64,000 nt of DNA from QVMG01 sp032073245 (GCA_032073245.1 DAMANX010000002.1:174330-238329), one strand, 5' to 3'. Numbered from the stretch's first letter, positions 1 through 9,761 are shown. Program-made: numbers and translations. Notes: a model not told the origin generated them from the letters alone.

Positions 1-1051
1 CTAACCATGTTCCGTCGGCACGTTCAACGATTTCCAACTCCTCTCCCATTTCGGGTACCTGGCCTATCAATCCTTCCAGGATATCTTTCATAGTTACAAT
101 CCCCTGAATACCTCCAAATTCGTCGGTAACAATGCCATATTTAACACGGGCTTGTTTAAATTGGGCAAGAGCATTATATACACTTTGGTTTTCAGGCAGA
201 TATTGGGCGGGACGAATACAGGTACTCAAAGAAAAATCCAGTTCATTTATATGCAGGAACAAATCTTTTAAGTAGACAACACCTAGCAGGTCATCCAGTT
301 TTTCTGTAGCTACAGGATAGATATTAAAAAGATTTTCCTGTACTTTTTCCCTTATTTCTTCAACACCATCAGTAGTATCCAACCAGACTAGGTCGCTCCG
401 GTGTGTCATTATAGAACCTACATTACGATCTCCAAGATTAAATACACGTTCTACAATATCTTGCTCAACCTCCTGTACTTCGCCACCGTCAAGCCCTTCT
501 TTTACAATTGCTTTTATTTCTTCTTCCGTAACTTTACTTTCTTCAATATCCTTTAATCCAATCAAACGTACTACAAGGTTGGTACTTTTCGATAATATCC
601 AGACAAAAGGTGATGCAATACGCGAGAGTATATACATAGGTTTTGCGATTACCTTTGATACTGCTTCAGCAAATCCCATACCTATGCGTTTAGGTACTAA
701 TTCACCGAAAATCAATGTTAGATAGGTTACTACAATTACGATAGTCGTCTTAGCAATCAGAAAAGAATAAGGTTGTAAGGCAGGTACCTGTGCTACTACC
801 TGTGCAAAATCACCGGCAAAAGCTTCACCGGAATAAAGACCAGTCAAAATACCGACTAATGTTATACCAATTTGAATTGTTGAGAGAAACCGGTCTGGTT
901 CGTTAGCCAGATCCAGAGCTGTTTTAGCTGATTTATTCCCTTTTTTTGCATCGATTTCCAACCGGGCCTTGCGGGCGGACACTAAAGCGATTTCAGACAT
1001 GGAAAGGACTCCGTTTAATAAGATAAGGCCAATGATTATGACAATTTCCAT
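1..1051 (-). CDS. CorC/HlyC (CNNM-type) transporter-associated protein, 3' end outside window
   Basis: Reading from the ATG at 1051 (complement) gives about 350 residues running off the left edge without a stop. The N-terminus has several hydrophobic segments (first about residues 1-18, others around 55-150) typical of the CNNM/DUF21 membrane domain. A cytoplasmic part follows with the CBS-pair pattern (about residues 200-330), including a VKYGIVTDEFGG stretch near the second CBS motif. The C-terminal CorC_HlyC domain would begin where the window ends. Family members are thought to act in divalent cation (Mg/Co) efflux; the Bacteroidetes gliding protein GldE is a homologue. 'Hemolysin' in old annotations is historical. 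Family call is firm, substrate unknown. Confidence 0.85.
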   Translation of the reverse strand, partial: MEIVIIIGLILLNGVLSMSEIALVSARKARLEIDAKKGNKSAKTALDLANEPDRFLSTIQIGITLVGILTGLYSGEAFAGDFAQVVAQVPALQPYSFLIAKTTIVIVVTYLTLIFGELVPKRIGMGFAEAVSKVIAKPMYILSRIASPFVWILSKSTNLVVRLIGLKDIEESKVTEEEIKAIVKEGLDGGEVQEVEQDIVERVFNLGDRNVGSIMTHRSDLVWLDTTDGVEEIREKVQENLFNIYPVATEKLDDLLGVVYLKDLFLHINELDFSLSTCIRPAQYLPENQSVYNALAQFKQARVKYGIVTDEFGGIQGIVTMKDILEGLIGQVPEMGEELEIVERADGTWL

Positions 1052-1076
1052 TTAAAATGTATAAATATTTGTTATG

Positions 1077-1084
1077 CAAACATA
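1077..1084 (-). promoter_or_regulatory. Bacteroidetes -7 element for the CorC-type gene
   Basis: The complement reads TATGTTTG, matching the Bacteroidetes -7 consensus TAnnTTTG. It lies about 26 bp before the ATG at 1051. Motif match only. Confidence 0.5.
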
Positions 1085-1127
1085 CATATTAATAACATAT
1101 AATGATAGGAAATGGACGAAAGGATGT

Positions 1128-1170
1128 TAATTATTAATTGTTAATTGTTAATTATAAATGATAAATTAGT
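1128..1170. repeat. AT-rich short tandem repeat (TTAATTG type)
   Basis: Repeated 7-8 bp units of the TTAATTG/TTAATTA type fill this part of the gap between the CorC-type gene and pheS. Similar spacer repeats occur at 62711-62745 and, inside a coding region, at 60181-60222. Confidence 0.6.
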
Positions 1171-1267
1171 GGAAGTTCGATAGAATGGTAAGATATGGAA
1201 TATCGCTTTGCATTATTGATTCAAAGAAAAAATATCCGGAATCGATTGCGGTATAAAAAGAAAGGGC

Positions 1268-1275
1268 TAACTTTG
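1268..1275 (+). promoter_or_regulatory. Bacteroidetes -7 element for pheS
   Basis: TAACTTTG matches TAnnTTTG. A TTG about 20 bp upstream (1246-1248) could be part of a -33 element. Transcription would start near 1281, which favours the ATG at 1302 over the one at 1290. Confidence 0.6.
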
Positions 1276-1301
1276 CACGTCAAACAGAAATGGATAGAAC
1301 A

Positions 1302-2321
1302 ATGCTCGATAAAATTAAAGCTCTCCGTCAGGAAGTGGAGAATATGAAGGCGGCTAGCGCCGAAGAGTTGGAAGCTTTACGTATCAAATATCTTAGCAAA
1401 AAAGGCGAGATTTCCCTGTTAATGAATGATTTTCGGAATGTACCAGCTGACCTGAAACGGGAAGTTGGACAACATTTGAATACATTAAAGGAAGCTGCCC
1501 AGAGCAAAATTAACGAGCTTAAAGAAAGCTTTGACAACAATCAATCGACTAATGATGATATCGACCTGACACGTACAGCTTATCCTATTGAGCTGGGAAC
1601 CCGTCATCCTTTATCCATTGTAAAAAAAGAAATCTGTGACATATTTGCCAGCCTGGGTTTTTCTATTGCAGAAGGGCCTGAGATTGAAGATGACTGGCAT
1701 GTATTCTCTTCATTGAATTTCGCTCACGACCATCCAGCACGTGATATGCAGGATACATTCTTTATCCAGCATCAACCGGATGTGTTACTACGTACGCATA
1801 CATCTTCCGTTCAGACACGTGTGATGGAGAAAGAACAACCTCCTATTCGTATTATATGTCCCGGACGTGTTTATCGTAACGAAGCTATTTCTTATCGTGC
1901 ACACTGTTTCTTCCATCAGGTAGAAGCACTCTATATTGATAAAGATGTTTCTTTTGCCGATCTTAAACAAGCTCTTTTGTTTTTTGCAAGAGAAATGTTC
2001 GGTACTGAAACAAATATACGTTTACGTCCTTCTTATTTCCCATTTACCGAACCTTCTGCAGAAATGGATATTTCCTGTAATATCTGTGGAGGAAAAGGCT
2101 GTCCGTTCTGTAAACATACAGGTTGGGTAGAAATCCTTGGTTGTGGCATGGTTGATCCGAATGTATTGGAAAACTGTGGCATAGACAGTAAAATATATTC
2201 CGGATATGCATTGGGTATGGGAGTGGAACGTGTTACAAATTTAAAATACCAAGTGAAAGACCTTCGGTTGTTTTCAGAAAATGATATTCGTTTCCTGAAG
2301 CAATTTGAAACGGCCAATTAA
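1302..2321 (+). CDS. pheS: Phenylalanine--tRNA ligase alpha subunit
   Basis: Charges tRNA-Phe as the alpha subunit of the cytoplasmic alpha2beta2 enzyme. The N-terminal coiled-coil arm (residues about 1-85) is followed by the class II catalytic core. Motif 2 contains CPGRVYRNEAISYRAH, and motif 3 is seen as GYALGMGVERV near the C-terminus. A CxxC pair region (CNICGGKGCPFC) lies between them. An in-frame ATG at 1290 would add four residues, but it sits only about 10 nt past the predicted transcription start. The ATG at 1302 gives 339 residues, the usual length in this group. pheT is not adjacent, as is common in Bacteroidetes. Confidence 0.97.
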   Translation: MLDKIKALRQEVENMKAASAEELEALRIKYLSKKGEISLLMNDFRNVPADLKREVGQHLNTLKEAAQSKINELKESFDNNQSTNDDIDLTRTAYPIELGTRHPLSIVKKEICDIFASLGFSIAEGPEIEDDWHVFSSLNFAHDHPARDMQDTFFIQHQPDVLLRTHTSSVQTRVMEKEQPPIRIICPGRVYRNEAISYRAHCFFHQVEALYIDKDVSFADLKQALLFFAREMFGTETNIRLRPSYFPFTEPSAEMDISCNICGGKGCPFCKHTGWVEILGCGMVDPNVLENCGIDSKIYSGYALGMGVERVTNLKYQVKDLRLFSENDIRFLKQFETAN

Positions 2322-2345
2322 GTTGAAGACCTGAAATCATACCAT

Positions 2346-2372
2346 CCCCCGGGCATCGTTAACTCCCGGGGG
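2346..2372. other. GC-rich stem-loop between pheS and nth
   Basis: An 8-bp perfect stem CCCCCGGG/CCCGGGGG encloses an 11-nt loop. No T-tract follows on either strand, so a simple Rho-independent terminator is not supported. It could be an mRNA processing or stability element. Confidence 0.6.
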
Positions 2373-2406
2373 AAAACACAAGTCGAACCTTTAGAGTCCA
2401 TTATCT

Positions 2407-3045
2407 ATGCGTAAAAAAGAACGTTACAAAGGGGTTATCGACTGGTTCCAAAGGAATATGCCGGTCGCAGAAACCGAGTTACACTATACTGATCCTTATC
2501 AATTACTTGTTGCCGTTATCTTATCTGCCCAATGCACTGACAAAAGGGTAAATATGATTACTCCACCTTTATTTGAAGCATTCCCTACTGCAGAGGTTAT
2601 GGCTGTTTCCTCACCGGAAGTAGTTTACGAATACATCCGTTCGGTTTCTTATCCTAACAACAAAGCAAAACATCTTGTGGGGATGGCAAAGATGCTTATT
2701 GAAGACTTTGGCGGAGTTGTGCCTTCCGATGTGGATGAATTACAAAAACTACCGGGTGTGGGACGTAAAACAGCCAATGTAATAGCATCTGTCGTGTACG
2801 ACAAACCGGCAATGGCTGTCGATACACATGTATTTCGCGTTGCCAACCGAATCGGCTTAACAGATAATAGTAAGACGCCTCTGGAAACTGAAAAGGAGTT
2901 AGTAAAAAACATACCTACCGAATTAATCTCTACTGCTCATCATTGGTTGATTCTACATGGACGCTATGTATGTGTGGCACGTAAACCTAAATGTGAAGCT
3001 TGTGGATTGAAACCCTGGTGTAAATATTTTCTGAACCAGAAATGA
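2407..3045 (+). CDS. nth: Endonuclease III
   Basis: Base-excision-repair DNA glycosylase/AP lyase for oxidised pyrimidines. The helix-hairpin-helix motif LPGVGRKTANVI is at about residues 116-127; its Lys is the catalytic lysine position. The catalytic Asp lies in AVDTHVFRVANR just after. The C-terminus has the four cysteines of the [4Fe-4S] cluster with canonical spacing C-x6-C-x2-C-x5-C. The 212-residue length is normal. The stop codon overlaps the start of the next gene (ATGA), suggesting translational coupling. Confidence 0.97.
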   Translation: MRKKERYKGVIDWFQRNMPVAETELHYTDPYQLLVAVILSAQCTDKRVNMITPPLFEAFPTAEVMAVSSPEVVYEYIRSVSYPNNKAKHLVGMAKMLIEDFGGVVPSDVDELQKLPGVGRKTANVIASVVYDKPAMAVDTHVFRVANRIGLTDNSKTPLETEKELVKNIPTELISTAHHWLILHGRYVCVARKPKCEACGLKPWCKYFLNQK

Positions 3046-3923
3046 AGCGGTATTGGAAAGAGATAATGCTCGGTATTCTTATTATTGTTTTATTGTGTAT
3101 CGTTTCTCTTCATTTCTATCACAATATACAAGATGAGAAGTTTGCTTCCCAGACTAATCTTTATTCGTTAATAATCAAAGACCCGAAGGTTGTGCTATCA
3201 ATAAACCGTCCGCAGTCTTTTTCCAGAATGCTCCTTTCACAGCCGTCTATTCAGGAACAATTTACATCTTGTTTATCTGATGTATATCTGACAATAGCCA
3301 AAAGAGTCAATAATCCTGTGCTATTATCCTTTCATAAGGAAGGTGTAATTCTTTATATGAAAGGAAGCCATTTGTCAATCCAATCGTTAGAAAAGGAACT
3401 ACTTTCTTCTCATTTCAACGCTTATCCTCCTTTATATGAGAAAAAAGAAAAAACAGTTTATAACTATTATCCCACAATTGATCATAATTTTTACGCCTCC
3501 TTTTACTATAAAGGAATATGGGTGTTCGGGAACAATCAGAAACTCTTGGATAGAGTGGTCAATCAATTAACCGGAGAAGCGACCGTAGTATCATCTGATA
3601 TGGAAAAAGCTATTGCTTTATTCGACCTAAATGCACCAGTTAATATTGCTTTTCCCAGTAATGTATTTGATATTGCGATTGCGTTAAATGACAGCACAAA
3701 TTGGCATTTGGATGATGATTGGCTTACTGCTGACCTTTTCATAGGGGAAGGTTCTGTTTGCAGTTATAGCAATTTCCCTTTTACAGCAACAACTGATTCT
3801 CTTATTTTTACAACGGTAAAAGAGTCCCTTTACCAACAAATAGATAGTATTTTCCCACAATTGTCACTTTCTCCGCAGATTTCTCTGGAAAATGAAAGTG
3901 TTGCAATTACAATCTGCCACTAA
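3042..3923 (+). CDS. Membrane-anchored protein of unknown function
   Basis: The start overlaps the nth stop by 4 bp. A single hydrophobic segment at about residues 8-26 (MLGILIIVLLCIVSLHFYH) looks like an uncleaved anchor or signal. The remaining ~265 residues are probably extracytoplasmic and match no family I recognise. The context (downstream of nth) does not indicate a role. Its last 17 bp overlap, tail to tail, the nucleotide-sugar dehydrogenase on the other strand. Confidence 0.8.
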   Translation: MKRYWKEIMLGILIIVLLCIVSLHFYHNIQDEKFASQTNLYSLIIKDPKVVLSINRPQSFSRMLLSQPSIQEQFTSCLSDVYLTIAKRVNNPVLLSFHKEGVILYMKGSHLSIQSLEKELLSSHFNAYPPLYEKKEKTVYNYYPTIDHNFYASFYYKGIWVFGNNQKLLDRVVNQLTGEATVVSSDMEKAIALFDLNAPVNIAFPSNVFDIAIALNDSTNWHLDDDWLTADLFIGEGSVCSYSNFPFTATTDSLIFTTVKESLYQQIDSIFPQLSLSPQISLENESVAITICH

Positions 3924-5169
3924 TATCTTTTCTGTCTAAAACTCCTTTTACATCAAAAACAACACTGTTAGTAGCAGCCAGATCAGAGACAACAATATTT
4001 CTGAATTCATCATGTGCTACTGCCAGAATTATTAAGTCAAAATCTTTTCCTTCAATATCTGTTTTGACTTCCACACCATACCCCGTTTTGACTTCTCTAT
4101 AATCTGCATGGGGATCGACTATCTGGATTTGATCCGTATATTCACTTAATACACGATGAATATCTATGACTTTTGTATTACGAACATCAGGACAGTTTTC
4201 TTTAAAGGTGAACCCTAAGATCAATACTTTCGCATTCTTTAATAGGACACCTTTCTTATTCATCAATTTGATCACATAATTGGCAACATATTCCCCCATT
4301 CCATCATTCACCGAACGGGCTTCAATCAAGATGTTAGGGTTATATCCTTGTACCTGTGATTTTTCAATCAAATAATATGGATCTACGCTTATGCAATGGC
4401 CGCCAACTAATCCCGGAGTCATTTTAATAAAATTCCATTTGGTAGCAGCTGCTTCAATCACATCATGAGTATCAATATTCAGGACATTAAATATTTTTGC
4501 CAGTTCATTAAAGAAAGCAATATTTACATCCCGTTGGCAATTCTCAACTATTTTAGATGCTTCCGCTACCCGTATGGAAGGAGCCAGATGGGTTCCATTC
4601 GTCAATACAGAGTTATAAAGATCATCTATTACTTTAGCGATCTCCGGAGTAGAACCGGAAGTCACTTTTTTTACTCTTTCAATACTATGTTCTTTATCGC
4701 CCGGATTTATTCGTTCCGGAGAATAACCGGCGAAAAAATCTTTATTAAAGATAAGACCGGAGATATTTTCAATAATAGGTATACATACTCCTTCAGTTAC
4801 ACCCGGATAAACTGTAGACTCATAGATCACAATATCGCCTTTTGATATTACTTCTCCGATCTGTGCACTTGCATTTTTGAGAGGTGTCAAATCAGGATGA
4901 TTCTTTACATCAACAGGAGTAGGAACGGTTATTATATAGATATTTGCATCCTGAATATCGGCTAACCGGGAGCTGCATTTAAAACCTCTGGAAAGGGCTT
5001 CCTGAAGTAAAATCTCATCCACTTCAGATGTTTTATCTTTTCCTTTCATCAAAGAATCGACACGTGACTGATCGATATCATAACCGAAGGTTTCGTAGCG
5101 GGTAGAGAAAAGACGTGCCAATGGCAATCCTACATATCCTAATCCAACAACAGCTATTTTGTATTTCAT
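3907..5169 (-). CDS. UDP-glucose/GDP-mannose dehydrogenase family protein (UDP-HexNAc 6-dehydrogenase, TviB/WbpA type)
   Basis: NAD-dependent four-electron oxidation of a UDP-sugar C6 alcohol to the uronic acid, for surface polysaccharide precursors. The N-terminal Rossmann motif is VVGLGYVGLPLA (about residues 7-18). The catalytic Cys is in GGHCISVDPYYL near residue 259. The C-terminal UDP-binding domain contains LGFTFKENCPDVRN. Resemblance is closest to the UDP-GlcNAc/UDP-GalNAc dehydrogenases (TviB, WbpO) rather than Ugd, but substrate cannot be fixed from sequence. It stands outside any visible polysaccharide cluster. Confidence 0.92.
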   Translation of the reverse strand: MKYKIAVVGLGYVGLPLARLFSTRYETFGYDIDQSRVDSLMKGKDKTSEVDEILLQEALSRGFKCSSRLADIQDANIYIITVPTPVDVKNHPDLTPLKNASAQIGEVISKGDIVIYESTVYPGVTEGVCIPIIENISGLIFNKDFFAGYSPERINPGDKEHSIERVKKVTSGSTPEIAKVIDDLYNSVLTNGTHLAPSIRVAEASKIVENCQRDVNIAFFNELAKIFNVLNIDTHDVIEAAATKWNFIKMTPGLVGGHCISVDPYYLIEKSQVQGYNPNILIEARSVNDGMGEYVANYVIKLMNKKGVLLKNAKVLILGFTFKENCPDVRNTKVIDIHRVLSEYTDQIQIVDPHADYREVKTGYGVEVKTDIEGKDFDLIILAVAHDEFRNIVVSDLAATNSVVFDVKGVLDRKDISGRL

Positions 5170-5224
5170 ATTCAGGTATTATTTCTTTAGCTTATAACGC
5201 CAAAAAGAGTGTATTATTCTTTAT

Positions 5225-5983
5225 CTAAATAATAAGTTTCAATCCATCATAGGCATAATGAATGCCCGGAGGCAATAATTTCTCGGCATCGGCATGTAAC
5301 CCTATACGATGGCTCATGTGGATCAGGTATGTTTCTTTAGCCTGTATTGTGGATGCCTGCACAATAGCTTCATCAACACCTTGATGGGAAAAATGTCGCG
5401 AATCCGGCCGAAGAGCGTCTATTAATAGTAAATCAAGTCCTCGCAATAGAGGATAAGATTCTTCTGGAAGTGTCTTCACATCTGTAAGATATGCCATATT
5501 TCCTATACGAAAACCGGCTATTGGCAACTGCCCATGATACACGCGAATGGGAGTAATTTCAATACCCACTGTATGAAACGGTTCCATATTGAAAGAGCGT
5601 AAATCCAATTGAGGTACTCCTGGATATTTATGTTCCCGAAAGGCATAGGGCAGACGCGTACGAATAGCTTCAACTACCGGTTCTTCTGCATGAATTGGGA
5701 TTTCATTTTTATAAATTAGCGGACGGATATCATCCAATCCACTTACATGATCGTAATGTTCATGCGATAGCAAGATGGCATCTAATTGGTCGATATTATT
5801 TTTCAGCATTTGCCAACGAAAGTCAGGGCCACAATCTAAAAGGATTCGTTTTCCGTCTACTTCTACTAATACTGAAGTACGCAGACGTCTGTCACGCGGA
5901 TCCTTACTACAGCATACTTCGCATTTACAACCGATTTCAGGTACTCCGGTAGAAGTTCCTGTGCCCAGAAAAGTAATCCTCAT
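5225..5983 (-). CDS. MBL-fold metallo-hydrolase, PhnP-like
   Basis: A 252-residue metallo-beta-lactamase-fold phosphodiesterase. The metal-binding motif SHEHYDHVSGLDD is present (HxHxDH), with downstream His residues for the second metal site. The N-terminal GTGTSTGVPEIGCKCEVC stretch, with its cysteines, matches PhnP-type cyclic phosphodiesterases. No phn genes are nearby, so a phosphonate role is not implied; it may process cyclic phosphates or another ester. It begins 13 bp after the murB stop, so the two are probably co-transcribed. Confidence 0.88.
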   Translation of the reverse strand: MRITFLGTGTSTGVPEIGCKCEVCCSKDPRDRRLRTSVLVEVDGKRILLDCGPDFRWQMLKNNIDQLDAILLSHEHYDHVSGLDDIRPLIYKNEIPIHAEEPVVEAIRTRLPYAFREHKYPGVPQLDLRSFNMEPFHTVGIEITPIRVYHGQLPIAGFRIGNMAYLTDVKTLPEESYPLLRGLDLLLIDALRPDSRHFSHQGVDEAIVQASTIQAKETYLIHMSHRIGLHADAEKLLPPGIHYAYDGLKLII

Positions 5984-5996
5984 TATTCAATTTTTA

Positions 5997-7019
5997 CTAA
6001 CCAACATATTTCACTTCCGGTATCAATTCAATACCAAACTGTTCGTTCACTGCCGCCCGTATACTTTCGGCAACTAAAGCTATTTCATCTCCGGTTGCAC
6101 CGCCATAATTAACTAAAACCAATGCCTGATGATCGTATACACCGACAGAACCGTGTTTTTTCCCTTTAAATCCACATTGTTCAATCAACCAACCGGCAGA
6201 CAGTTTGGTTCGTCCATCAGCACAAGGATAGGATGGTAAGGAAGTATATTTACTTTTTATCTCTTCAAACTTTTCCTGTGTAACGATGGGATTCATAAAA
6301 AAACTACCGGCATTACCCAGTATAGCCGGATTGGGTAGTTTTCTATCACGTAAACGTATTACAGCATCCCTTACAACACCAAGGGTTAGGCAGATACCAT
6401 CGAGTTCCGTTTGTAATTGTCCGTAACCAATACAAAAGGAAGGATTCTTTTCCAAACGGATAACAATATGGGTTACGATATGCGGATCGTTGTATTCATT
6501 CTTAAAATAACTGTGACGATAACTATATTCACATTCAGCCTGTGTGAAGATACGCTTCTCAAAAGTAAGCTGATTATAAGTTTCAACTGAGGATATTACA
6601 TCTTTAATCTCTACTCCGTAAGCACCGATATTCTGTATGGCGGCTGCACCTGCTTCGCCAGGAATACCGGATAAATTCTCAATACCTCCCCATCCTTTCT
6701 CAACCGTATAAGCAACCACATCATCCCATAACTCTGCGGCTCCTACGCGTAGGAGTATATGATCCGATGCATCATTAACAATTTCAATTCCCTTTATTTG
6801 TGAATGCACTATGATCCCATTATAATCGGACAGAAAAAGTAAATTACTTCCCCCTCCTATATGTAAGGATAAACATTCTTGAAAATACTCATCATGTAAT
6901 ATCTTCTGCAAATCTTCTTCATTATCATATTCCATAAACCAGCGGGTCTTTACCTGAAGATGGAAAGTATTATAGTTTTCCAGGGAATAGTTTTCTTCGA
7001 TTCTCATACTTAGCTTCAT
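5997..7019 (-). CDS. murB: UDP-N-acetylmuramate dehydrogenase
   Basis: FAD/NADPH enzyme that reduces UDP-GlcNAc-enolpyruvate to UDP-MurNAc in peptidoglycan synthesis. The FAD-binding region carries GGGSNLLF (about residues 56-63) and GIPGEAGAAAIQNIGAYG. The catalytic serine lies in NAGSFFMNP near residue 240. The 340-residue type I (E. coli-like) architecture has the extra C-terminal loop. It is transcribed divergently from the M3 peptidase with promoter elements on both strands. Confidence 0.96.
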   Translation of the reverse strand: MKLSMRIEENYSLENYNTFHLQVKTRWFMEYDNEEDLQKILHDEYFQECLSLHIGGGSNLLFLSDYNGIIVHSQIKGIEIVNDASDHILLRVGAAELWDDVVAYTVEKGWGGIENLSGIPGEAGAAAIQNIGAYGVEIKDVISSVETYNQLTFEKRIFTQAECEYSYRHSYFKNEYNDPHIVTHIVIRLEKNPSFCIGYGQLQTELDGICLTLGVVRDAVIRLRDRKLPNPAILGNAGSFFMNPIVTQEKFEEIKSKYTSLPSYPCADGRTKLSAGWLIEQCGFKGKKHGSVGVYDHQALVLVNYGGATGDEIALVAESIRAAVNEQFGIELIPEVKYVG

Positions 7020-7030
7020 TTATTAAGCTA

Positions 7031-7079
7031 CAAAAATACTTATATAATCCTTTATATTCTCTATTAATTCCTACTTTTG
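7031..7079. promoter_or_regulatory. Divergent -7 elements for murB and the M3 peptidase
   Basis: On the minus strand TATTTTTG (7038 to 7031) faces murB. On the plus strand TACTTTTG (7072-7079) faces the peptidase gene. Both fit TAnnTTTG. Assignment is by motif and position. Confidence 0.55.
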
Positions 7080-7104
7080 CACGATTGTTTAAACATTTAA
7101 CGCC

Positions 7105-9201
7105 ATGAATAGATTTATATATATATTAATTGGATTATTAAGTATAGCATATATGATACAAGCAGACACCAATCCGTTTTTCGGAAAATACAACACTCCA
7201 TTCGAGACGCCTCCTTTCGATAAAATCAGTATTGAATATTACGAACCTGCATTTGATAAAGGTATAAGTGATTTAAAACAGGAAGTGGATATAATTGTTG
7301 GAAACAATGAACCGGCTACATTTGAAAACACAATCGTTGCTCTTGAAAGAAGTGGAAAACAACTGGATAAGGTAAGTTATGTGTTTTTCAATATACTCAA
7401 TGCAGAAGCTAATGATGAAATGATGGAGATTTCACAACGTATTTCTCCTAAACTATCAGAAAGTTCTAATAATATTTATTTAAATGAGAAGCTTTTCGAT
7501 CGGGTAAAATTTGTTTATGACCGAAAAAAAACACTTGGTCTTTCCATAGAACAAGCACGGTTACTGGAAGAAACCTACGAATCATTTCGTAAAAAAGGTG
7601 CAACCCTCTCTCCCACCGATAAAGAAAAATATCGTCAGTTGAGTACTGAACTAAGTCTTCTCACTCTTCAATTCGATCAAAACGCACTGAAAGATAAGAT
7701 TCGTTTTGAAATGCTTCTTACTGAAGAAGCTCAATTAGCAGGACTCCCCGAAAGTACACGGGAGGCGGCTGCGGCTTTAGCAAAAGCAAAAGGTAAAACG
7801 GGATGGTTATTCAATCTTTCAGCTCCCAGTTACCAGCCGTTTATGCGTTATTCGTCTCTGCGTGACCTGCGTGAGAAGATGTATAGAGAATATATGAGTG
7901 TCGGTAATAAAGGAGATGAATACGATAATAAAGAAATAATACGCCGCATTGTGAATATTCGTCTTGAAATTGCTCGCTTAATGGGCAATCAGACATTTGC
8001 AGACTACAATCTGCAACATACAATGGCCAAAAGCCCTGAAGCGGTTTACAATCTTCTGAATCAATTACTGGATGCTTACAGGCCTGTAGCAGTCAATGAA
8101 TACAATGCCGTACAAGGATTTGCAATCGGAAAGGAACAGGAAGATATTACGGTAATGCCCTGGGATTGGAATTATTATTCTGAGAAGCTGAAAGATATTC
8201 GTTTTCAGGTAAATGACGAAATGACTCGCCCATACTTTGAACTAAGTAATGTAATAAAAGGTGTTTTTGGCCTGGCTACTCAACTTTATGGCATCACTTT
8301 TAAACTAAATAAGGATATTCCGGTCTATCATAATGAAGTAGATGCTTATGAGGTATATGATGAAGATGGTACTTTCCTGTCTATACTATATACAGACTTT
8401 CATCCTCGTGACGGCAAACAATCAGGAGCCTGGATGAATAACATTAAGCCTCAATATATAGATGAAGAAGGTAAAGACAGTCGTCCTCAGATTATTATTG
8501 TGATGAATTTCACACGCCCAACTGAAACTAAACCGTCCTTACTTACATTTGATGAAGTAGAAACCTTCCTGCATGAATTCGGACATGCCCTGCATGGAAT
8601 GCTTGCCCAAGGCTCTTATTCAAGCCTTTCAGGCACCAGCGTTTATGGGGATTTTGTTGAACTTCCTTCCCAGATAATGGAGAACTGGCTCCGGGAAAAA
8701 GAATACCTTGACCAGATCGCCATCCATTATGAAATAGGCGAAAAGATACCAGAAGAATTAATTCATAAGCTGGTTGATGCATCTAATTTCAATGTAGGTT
8801 ATTTATGTTGTCGTCAGTTAAGTTTTGGCTTGCTGGATATGGCATGGCATACACTAACCACTCCTTTTGAAGGCAATGTTATTGAATTTGAAAAACAGGC
8901 CTGGGCTCCTGCTGCTATTCTTCCCGATGTTGTAGGCACATTAATGAGCAGTAGTTTCGGACATATATTCTCCGGAGGGTACGCCGCAGGTTATTATGGC
9001 TACAAATGGGCCGAAGTACTTGATGCCGATGCCTTTTCTCTTTTCAAAGCCAATGGAATATTTCATAAAGAAACTGCCCGTTCTTTCCGTGATAACATTC
9101 TATCTAAAGGTGGCACCGAAGATCCGTCAGAACTCTATCGTCGTTTTCGTGGACAAGATCCGACTATTGATGCACTTTTACAAAAGAATGGATTGAAATA
9201 G
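7105..9201 (+). CDS. M3-family zinc peptidase (peptidyl-dipeptidase Dcp type)
   Basis: A 698-residue thimet-oligopeptidase-like enzyme. The zinc motif HEFGHALHG (HExxH) is at about residue 490, with the third ligand expected shortly after, in VELPSQIMENW. An N-terminal signal sequence (residues 1-20, ending ...YMIQA before DTNPF) indicates export to the periplasm. Length and the ending (GQDPTIDALLQKNGL, as in Dcp: 'GR.P..DALL') match Dcp. Probable role: C-terminal dipeptide release from oligopeptides in nutrient turnover. Confidence 0.93.
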   Translation: MNRFIYILIGLLSIAYMIQADTNPFFGKYNTPFETPPFDKISIEYYEPAFDKGISDLKQEVDIIVGNNEPATFENTIVALERSGKQLDKVSYVFFNILNAEANDEMMEISQRISPKLSESSNNIYLNEKLFDRVKFVYDRKKTLGLSIEQARLLEETYESFRKKGATLSPTDKEKYRQLSTELSLLTLQFDQNALKDKIRFEMLLTEEAQLAGLPESTREAAAALAKAKGKTGWLFNLSAPSYQPFMRYSSLRDLREKMYREYMSVGNKGDEYDNKEIIRRIVNIRLEIARLMGNQTFADYNLQHTMAKSPEAVYNLLNQLLDAYRPVAVNEYNAVQGFAIGKEQEDITVMPWDWNYYSEKLKDIRFQVNDEMTRPYFELSNVIKGVFGLATQLYGITFKLNKDIPVYHNEVDAYEVYDEDGTFLSILYTDFHPRDGKQSGAWMNNIKPQYIDEEGKDSRPQIIIVMNFTRPTETKPSLLTFDEVETFLHEFGHALHGMLAQGSYSSLSGTSVYGDFVELPSQIMENWLREKEYLDQIAIHYEIGEKIPEELIHKLVDASNFNVGYLCCRQLSFGLLDMAWHTLTTPFEGNVIEFEKQAWAPAAILPDVVGTLMSSSFGHIFSGGYAAGYYGYKWAEVLDADAFSLFKANGIFHKETARSFRDNILSKGGTEDPSELYRRFRGQDPTIDALLQKNGLK

Positions 9202-9279
9202 AAATCAGAAAATAATGTATGTATTAAGCATGCTTTATGGTAATTCATTTATAAACAATAATCTTTTCCAATTTAATCG

Positions 9280-9287
9280 TATATTTG
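9280..9287 (+). promoter_or_regulatory. Bacteroidetes -7 element for the dCMP deaminase operon
   Basis: TATATTTG matches TAnnTTTG, 27 bp before the ATG at 9315. Confidence 0.6.
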
Positions 9288-9314
9288 CATGTTATTACGA
9301 AAATTGGATAACTC

Positions 9315-9761
9315 ATGTACGAAAAGACAGATAAGCAACTGGAATTGGACAAACGTTATTTACGTATGGCATCTGTTTGGGCGGAAAATTCTTATTGCAA
9401 ACGGAGACAGGTTGGAGCACTCATTGTAAAAGATCAAATGATTATTTCCGATGGTTATAATGGAACACCATCTGGGTTTGAAAATGTTTGTGAAGATGAA
9501 AATAATGTAACCAAACCTTATGTATTACATGCGGAAGCAAATGCGATAACCAAAGTTGCGGCATCTTCCAACAGCAGTAAGGATGCTACCATTTATGTAA
9601 CTTCTGCTCCTTGTATTGAATGTGCAAAGTTGATTATCCAATCAGGTATTAAAAGGGTTGTTTATTCGGAACAATACCGGGTAGAGGACGGTTGTAACTT
9701 ATTGAAACGTGCTGGTATTTCTGTCGAGTTTATTGAGCTAAAAGAACAAAAAGATTTATGA
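9315..9761 (+). CDS. dCMP/cytidine deaminase-family protein
   Basis: A 148-residue zinc deaminase. HAEANAI (His and catalytic Glu, about residues 72-78) and PCIECAKLI (two zinc Cys, about residues 99-102) form the CDA active site. Size and the GYNGTPSG motif match dCMP deaminases, which supply dUMP for thymidylate. It overlaps the next gene by 4 bp (ATGA). Confidence 0.92.
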   Translation: MYEKTDKQLELDKRYLRMASVWAENSYCKRRQVGALIVKDQMIISDGYNGTPSGFENVCEDENNVTKPYVLHAEANAITKVAASSNSSKDATIYVTSAPCIECAKLIIQSGIKRVVYSEQYRVEDGCNLLKRAGISVEFIELKEQKDL